Assembly (NCBI GenBank): GCA_012842765.1
Contig: DUWJ01000109.1
Span: 1 to 10,254 of the forward strand
Length of the DNA: 10,254 bases
Reading direction: 5' to 3'
Origin: Bacillota bacterium
GTDB taxonomy: Bacteria; Bacillota; DTU025
The notes beneath the pieces were generated by a model that worked only from the letters and a program-made list of their open reading frames with translations, did not search any database and was not told the origin of the DNA. Within the stretch, counting starts at the first letter, position 1. Every line of letters starts with the position of its first letter. The position numbers and the translations under genes were made by a program. Below, in pieces: positions 6,675 through 10,254 of this stretch.

Positions 6675-7730
6675 GTGACAGAGACTGATCGCATCAGACT
6701 TACCACAATGTCAACAAAAGCCGGCTGAGCTGCCAAGATAGGTCCGGGTGACCTACAGATGGCTGTTAGAGGGCTCGTTGTCCGCAAGGATCCGCTGCTT
6801 ATCGCGGGGTTCGACGGATCGGAAGATGCCGGCGTCTACAAGCTGACTTCCGACATAGCCATCATCCAGACTGTCGACTTCTTCACCCCGATAGTGGATG
6901 ATCCGTATGAATTTGGTCAAATAGCGGCTGCCAATTCTCTCTCTGACGTGTATGCCATGGGAGGCGTCCCCATAGTCGCTATGAACGTTGTATGTTATCC
7001 TTGCTCGCTTGGGATGGAGGTTCTTCGAGACATCCTCCGGGGCGGAGCGGACAAAGTATACGAGTCCGGCGCGGTGCTGGTTGGGGGCCACTCCGTGGAT
7101 GACAAGGAGCCCAAGTATGGCCTTTCAGTGACGGGAACGGTCCACCCCGACAAGGTGGTGCTCAACAAGGGGGCGCGCCCTGGAGATGTCCTTGTCCTTA
7201 CGAAGCCTTTGGGTACAGGCGTGATTTCCACCGCCCTCAAAGGCGAGATGGTGGACCCTCATGTAGAGCGTTACGCCTATACTGTGATGTCCACGCTCAA
7301 TGCCAGCGCGTCCGCTGTCATGCAGGAGATCGGTGTCCATGCGTGCACCGACATTACGGGCTTCGGCTTTCTAGGCCATCTTGCGGAGATGGCAGATGCG
7401 TCAGACGTGTCATTCACTGTCTATGCCGATGCCGTCCCGGTTATTGACGGCGCACTTGACTACATAGATATGGGACTCGCCCCTGCAGGCCTTCACCGCA
7501 ATTGGGAGCATGTTGGGCCCGTAGTGGAGGTGGGGGGCAATGTTGACCGGAATATCGTTGATGCGATGTGCGATCCGCAGACATCAGGCGGGCTCCTCAT
7601 CGCCCTGGCGTCTGACAAAGCAGATGAGCTTGTGCGCCGATTAAAGGACGCGGGCGCCTTGGCGGCCGCGATAGTTGGAGAAGCGTGCCGGCGGGGTCCG
7701 GAGGGCCCAACGATAACGGTGGTCTCCTGA
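6675..7730 (+). CDS. selD: Selenide, water dikinase (SelD), selenocysteine-containing
   Basis: SelD makes selenophosphate from selenide and ATP, the selenium donor for SelA. Start GTG 6675 follows AGGAG. Codon 18 is TGA (6726-6728), in frame with everything downstream. With Sec there, the N-terminus reads TKAGUAAKIGPGDL, aligning U18 and K21 with the essential Cys17 and Lys20 of E. coli SelD. Further SelD motifs are SEDAGVY (49-55), TVDFFTPIVDD (66-76), GGHSVDD (137-143), DITGFGFLGH (226-235) and CDPQTSGGLL (299-308). Total length is 351 residues, normal for the family (E. coli 347). A SECIS-like hairpin follows the TGA. A caller treating TGA as stop would start at ATG 6759 and lose both catalytic residues. 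SelD selenoproteins are known in other bacteria. selA follows after 27 bases. Confidence 0.95.
6726..6763 (+). promoter_or_regulatory. Sec UGA codon plus bacterial SECIS hairpin
   Basis: The UGA at 6726-6728 is followed by a hairpin. The lower stem is GCCA (6732-6735) with TGGC (6760-6763). Next comes an internal loop (6736-6738 against 6756-6759). The upper stem is TAGGTC (6739-6744) with GACCTA (6750-6755), and the apical loop is CGGGT (6745-6749). The upper stem begins 11 bases after the UGA and the loop 17 bases after it, with G at the second loop position. This fits the spacing and small G-containing loop described for bacterial SECIS elements. SelB would bind the loop. All pairs were found by eye. 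Confidence 0.8.
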
Positions 7731-7757
7731 CCCGCCGAGATACTCTGTGAACGGCAG

Positions 7758-9260
7758 GTGCAATATGAATTGAACGAATTGATGCGCGCGATTCCGTCAA
7801 TATCGGATGTGCTTTCCGATCCTGCCGCCGTAGAACTGATGGCGGCGTATCCCAGGTGGGCTGTGCGGAATGCCGCCCGTGAGCTTATAGATTCGGAGAG
7901 GCGGAGGTTTTCTTCCGTGGCCGGCCAAGGGGTCTGCTCCATAGATGTGCAAAGGCAGGACGTATTGGCCCGTGTTGTGGCGAACCTGCCGTCTGCAACC
8001 GTCTTGGCTGCAGCGCCAGGGCCTAGGTATGTGATAAACGCCACGGGAATAGTCCTCCATACCAATCTGGGGCGCGCTCCGCTTCCGGAATATGCGGCGC
8101 GGGCCGTGGCAGAATGCGCAATGGGCTATTCTGATCTCGAATATGACCTTGAAGGCGGCGGACGAGGCTCTCGACAGGATCACATAGCCCGCGCCATGGC
8201 AGAGCTTACGGGTGCGCCTGCAGCCTATGTAGTAAACAACAATGCTGCAGCAGTCCTGCTGTGTCTTGACACCTTGGCACGTGGCCGCAAAGTGCTGGTG
8301 AGCCGAGGCGAGCTAGTGGAGATAGGCGGATCCTTCAGAGTCCCCGACATCATGGAAAGGTCGGGAGCAACCCTGGTCGAAGTGGGAACGACCAACCGCA
8401 CTCGTCTTTCGGACTACCGTCGCGCCATCGATTTAGAGGCAGGGCTTCTCCTCAAAGTGCACACCTCGAATTTCCGGGTAATGGGATTTACTGAGGAGGT
8501 GCAGCTGGCGGAGCTTGTAGAACTGGGAAGAGAGTGCGGGCTCCCGGTCATGTATGACTTAGGTTCGGGTCTTGTGTCTGATCTCGGACGATTCGGTCTG
8601 CACGCGGAGGAGCCTACTGTCATAGAAGCGGTGGCATCCGGGGCGGATCTCGTCACGTTTAGCGGTGATAAACTCTTTGGGGGGCCCCAGGCCGGCATCA
8701 TCCTCGGCCGCGAAGATCTGATCCGCAAGATATCTGTCAACCCGCTTGCGCGGGCTCTGCGGATAGACAAGCTTACCTTGTCTGCCCTGGCTGCTGTGGC
8801 GGCGGCATGGGAGAACCCTGATGACGCAGGGGAATCCATACCGGTCTTATCCATGCTCACCCAAAACACAGATGAGCTCAGAGAGCGGGCTGCTTCGCTC
8901 ATGGGGCTGATCGAGGCCGGACTCGACGAGAGGGAGATACCTCGGAATTTGGTAGACCTTGCGATAGTCGATGACCCGTCCGAGGCAGGAGGAGGCTCTA
9001 TGCCTACCGTGTCTATCCCAGGGGCAAGCGTTTCCGTGACATCCCGCTGTATTCCCGCTGACCAGCTGCAGACGCGCCTCAGAAGATGCGAACCGCCAGT
9101 GGTTGCGCGCATTGCCGAAGGCTCTGTTCGTTTTCACATGAGAACGCTTTTCGAAAGAGACTTGAAGATTCTGGCCGAGCACGTGTGTGATGCCCTGGCT
9201 TCGCCGGCAACTTTCGGTGGCGATACTGATCTTGACTTCAGCGAGAAGGAGCAAGACTGA
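7758..9260 (+). CDS. selA: L-seryl-tRNA(Sec) selenium transferase (SelA)
   Basis: SelA is a cytoplasmic PLP enzyme, a decamer in known bacteria, that converts Ser-tRNA-Sec to Sec-tRNA-Sec with selenophosphate. The 500-residue protein (E. coli 463) opens with the family's MRAIPSISDVL region (residues 9-19). It then has GPRYVINATGIVLHTNLGRA (88-107), DLEYDLEGGGRGSR (126-139) and the PLP-binding FSGDKLFGGPQAG with Schiff-base lysine K305. The C-terminal FHMRTLFERDLKIL block is also typical. GTG 7758 is the only likely start upstream of the conserved region in this frame, which is closed by the selD stop at 7728-7730. ATG 7782 (residue 9) is an alternative. Neither has a strong RBS, so translation may depend on coupling with selD. 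Its stop overlaps the selB start by one base. Confidence 0.96.
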   Translation: MQYELNELMRAIPSISDVLSDPAAVELMAAYPRWAVRNAARELIDSERRRFSSVAGQGVCSIDVQRQDVLARVVANLPSATVLAAAPGPRYVINATGIVLHTNLGRAPLPEYAARAVAECAMGYSDLEYDLEGGGRGSRQDHIARAMAELTGAPAAYVVNNNAAAVLLCLDTLARGRKVLVSRGELVEIGGSFRVPDIMERSGATLVEVGTTNRTRLSDYRRAIDLEAGLLLKVHTSNFRVMGFTEEVQLAELVELGRECGLPVMYDLGSGLVSDLGRFGLHAEEPTVIEAVASGADLVTFSGDKLFGGPQAGIILGREDLIRKISVNPLARALRIDKLTLSALAAVAAAWENPDDAGESIPVLSMLTQNTDELRERAASLMGLIEAGLDEREIPRNLVDLAIVDDPSEAGGGSMPTVSIPGASVSVTSRCIPADQLQTRLRRCEPPVVARIAEGSVRFHMRTLFERDLKILAEHVCDALASPATFGGDTDLDFSEKEQD

Positions 9261-10254
9261 TGAGATATGCGATAATCGGCACTGCCGGGCATGTTGATCA
9301 TGGAAAGACCACGCTCATCAAGGCGCTGACTGGGGTCGATGCCGACCGCCTCCGACAGGAGCAGGAGAGGGGCATGACGATCGACCTCGGCTTCGCTCCG
9401 ATCATGCTCCCTTCCGGGCGGGTTGCGGGCGTTGTTGATGTGCCCGGGCATGAGCGGTTCATCAAGAACATGTTGGCGGGGGCCACAGGCGTCGACGTGG
9501 TCTTGCTGGTAGTGGCGGCCGATGAAGGCGTGATGCCTCAGACAGAAGAGCATATCGATATACTCCAGCTTCTGGGCGTGCGCGAGGGCGTTGTGGCTAT
9601 AACCAAGGCGGATCTGGTGGACGATGATGAATGGATGGAGCTAGTTGTTGAAGATGTTAAGGAACGCCTGGCAAGCACTTTTCTTGCAAATGCCCCTATA
9701 ATCTGTGTATCGGCCGCCACACGCACCGGCCTCGACACGCTCCTTGCCGCGATAGATTCCGCAGTTGGCCGCGCTGTGCTGCAAGAGGAGTGGAGTTTCA
9801 CCAGGCTCCCCATAGACCGAGTTTTTGCAATCTCAGGACACGGCACCGTGGTTACAGGGACGCTGACGGGCGGAGAGGTGAAGCCCGGCGATAAGTTGGA
9901 GCTTCTTCCCGCGGGTAAGAGCGTCCGGGTCCGGCAAGTACAGGTCCACGACAGTGCTGTGGATGAAGCCGTGCGCGGGCAACGCGTGGCTCTCAACCTC
10001 GCTGGCATCGACCGTGCCAACATAGAGCGCGGGATGGTTCTGGCCAAGCCTGGAATGATCGAGCCTGCTCGGATATTCGATGCCGAGCTTACTCTCCTCG
10101 AATCAGCGGATGTGATCGAACATGGCGAGAGGATGCACCTTCACATCGGTGCAGCGGAGGCTGTTTGCAGAGTGAGGACGATCGGGACCGATGGGGCATG
10201 CCCGGGCGACCGCGTCTTTGTCCAACTAGAACTGGAGGAGGAGATTGCCGCGAC
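9260..10254 (+). CDS. selB: Sec-specific elongation factor SelB (5' part)
   Basis: SelB is the GTPase that carries Sec-tRNA-Sec to the ribosome and recognises the SECIS hairpin. ATG 9260 overlaps the selA stop (TGATG), with AAGGAG (9246-9251) as RBS. About 331 codons are present; Firmicutes SelB usually has a little over 600, so the gene runs off the window. The GTPase motifs are complete: G1 GHVDHGKT (10-17), switch [10 protein letters not shown] with T40, G3 DVPGH (60-64) and G4 TKAD (115-118), the TKxD form usual for SelB rather than NKxD. A beta-barrel domain II follows, with the segment [19 protein letters not shown]. The C-terminal winged helices that read the SECIS lie beyond the edge. 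The missing C-terminus would show which SECIS loop this SelB prefers. Confidence 0.97.
   Translation, partial: MRYAIIGTAGHVDHGKTTLIKALTGVDADRLRQEQERGMTIDLGFAPIMLPSGRVAGVVDVPGHERFIKNMLAGATGVDVVLLVVAADEGVMPQTEEHIDILQLLGVREGVVAITKADLVDDDEWMELVVEDVKERLASTFLANAPIICVSAATRTGLDTLLAAIDSAVGRAVLQEEWSFTRLPIDRVFAISGHGTVVTGTLTGGEVKPGDKLELLPAGKSVRVRQVQVHDSAVDEAVRGQRVALNLAGIDRANIERGMVLAKPGMIEPARIFDAELTLLESADVIEHGERMHLHIGAAEAVCRVRTIGTDGACPGDRVFVQLELEEEIAA

Noticed and set aside
8414..9112. 232-codon minus-strand open frame opposite selA
   Set aside because: Ser/Arg/Pro-rich shadow; the plus strand encodes an unmistakable SelA.

Overview
The window reads as a chromosomal piece of a Gram-positive, probably spore-forming, Clostridia-like Bacillota. 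This rests on purine-rich Shine-Dalgarno sites, frequent GTG and TTG starts, a DacF-type D-Ala-D-Ala carboxypeptidase, a P-loop ATPase of the type annotated as PRK06851 in Firmicutes, and a Sec locus whose SelD is itself a selenoprotein. The taxonomic assignment is an inference; no rRNA or other marker is present.

Left part (1-3621). The 5' end of a leftward P-loop ATPase gene runs off the window at base 1. Divergent from it lies about 0.9 kb that looks like a toastrack (DUF4097/LiaF-like) envelope-protein gene broken by frameshifts and stops. Its last reading frame overlaps the start of a large membrane protein: an N-terminal M28 metallopeptidase-like domain, about eight membrane spans and a C-terminal exposed domain. 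Three of the six classical M28 active-site residues are replaced.

Middle part (3622-6420). A promoter-like sequence precedes a small stand-alone RQC-type winged-helix protein with a cysteine-bearing tail. An S11 (DacF-like) D-alanyl-D-alanine carboxypeptidase with all three catalytic motifs follows. About 1 kb without a convincing gene comes next; it contains short protein-like stretches in changing frames, as expected of decayed coding DNA.

Right part (6366-10254). This is a compact selenocysteine locus: promoter, tRNA-Sec (UCA anticodon), selD, selA and selB (selB truncated by the window end). tRNA-Sec is charged with serine. SelA converts Ser-tRNA-Sec to Sec-tRNA-Sec using selenophosphate made by SelD. 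SelB then delivers it to UGA codons marked by a SECIS hairpin. selD has an in-frame TGA at codon 18, followed at the expected distance by a SECIS-like hairpin. It should therefore be read as a 351-residue selenoprotein starting at 6675, not as the shorter open frame starting at ATG 6759. The cell thus needs selenocysteine to make the enzyme that supplies selenium for selenocysteine.
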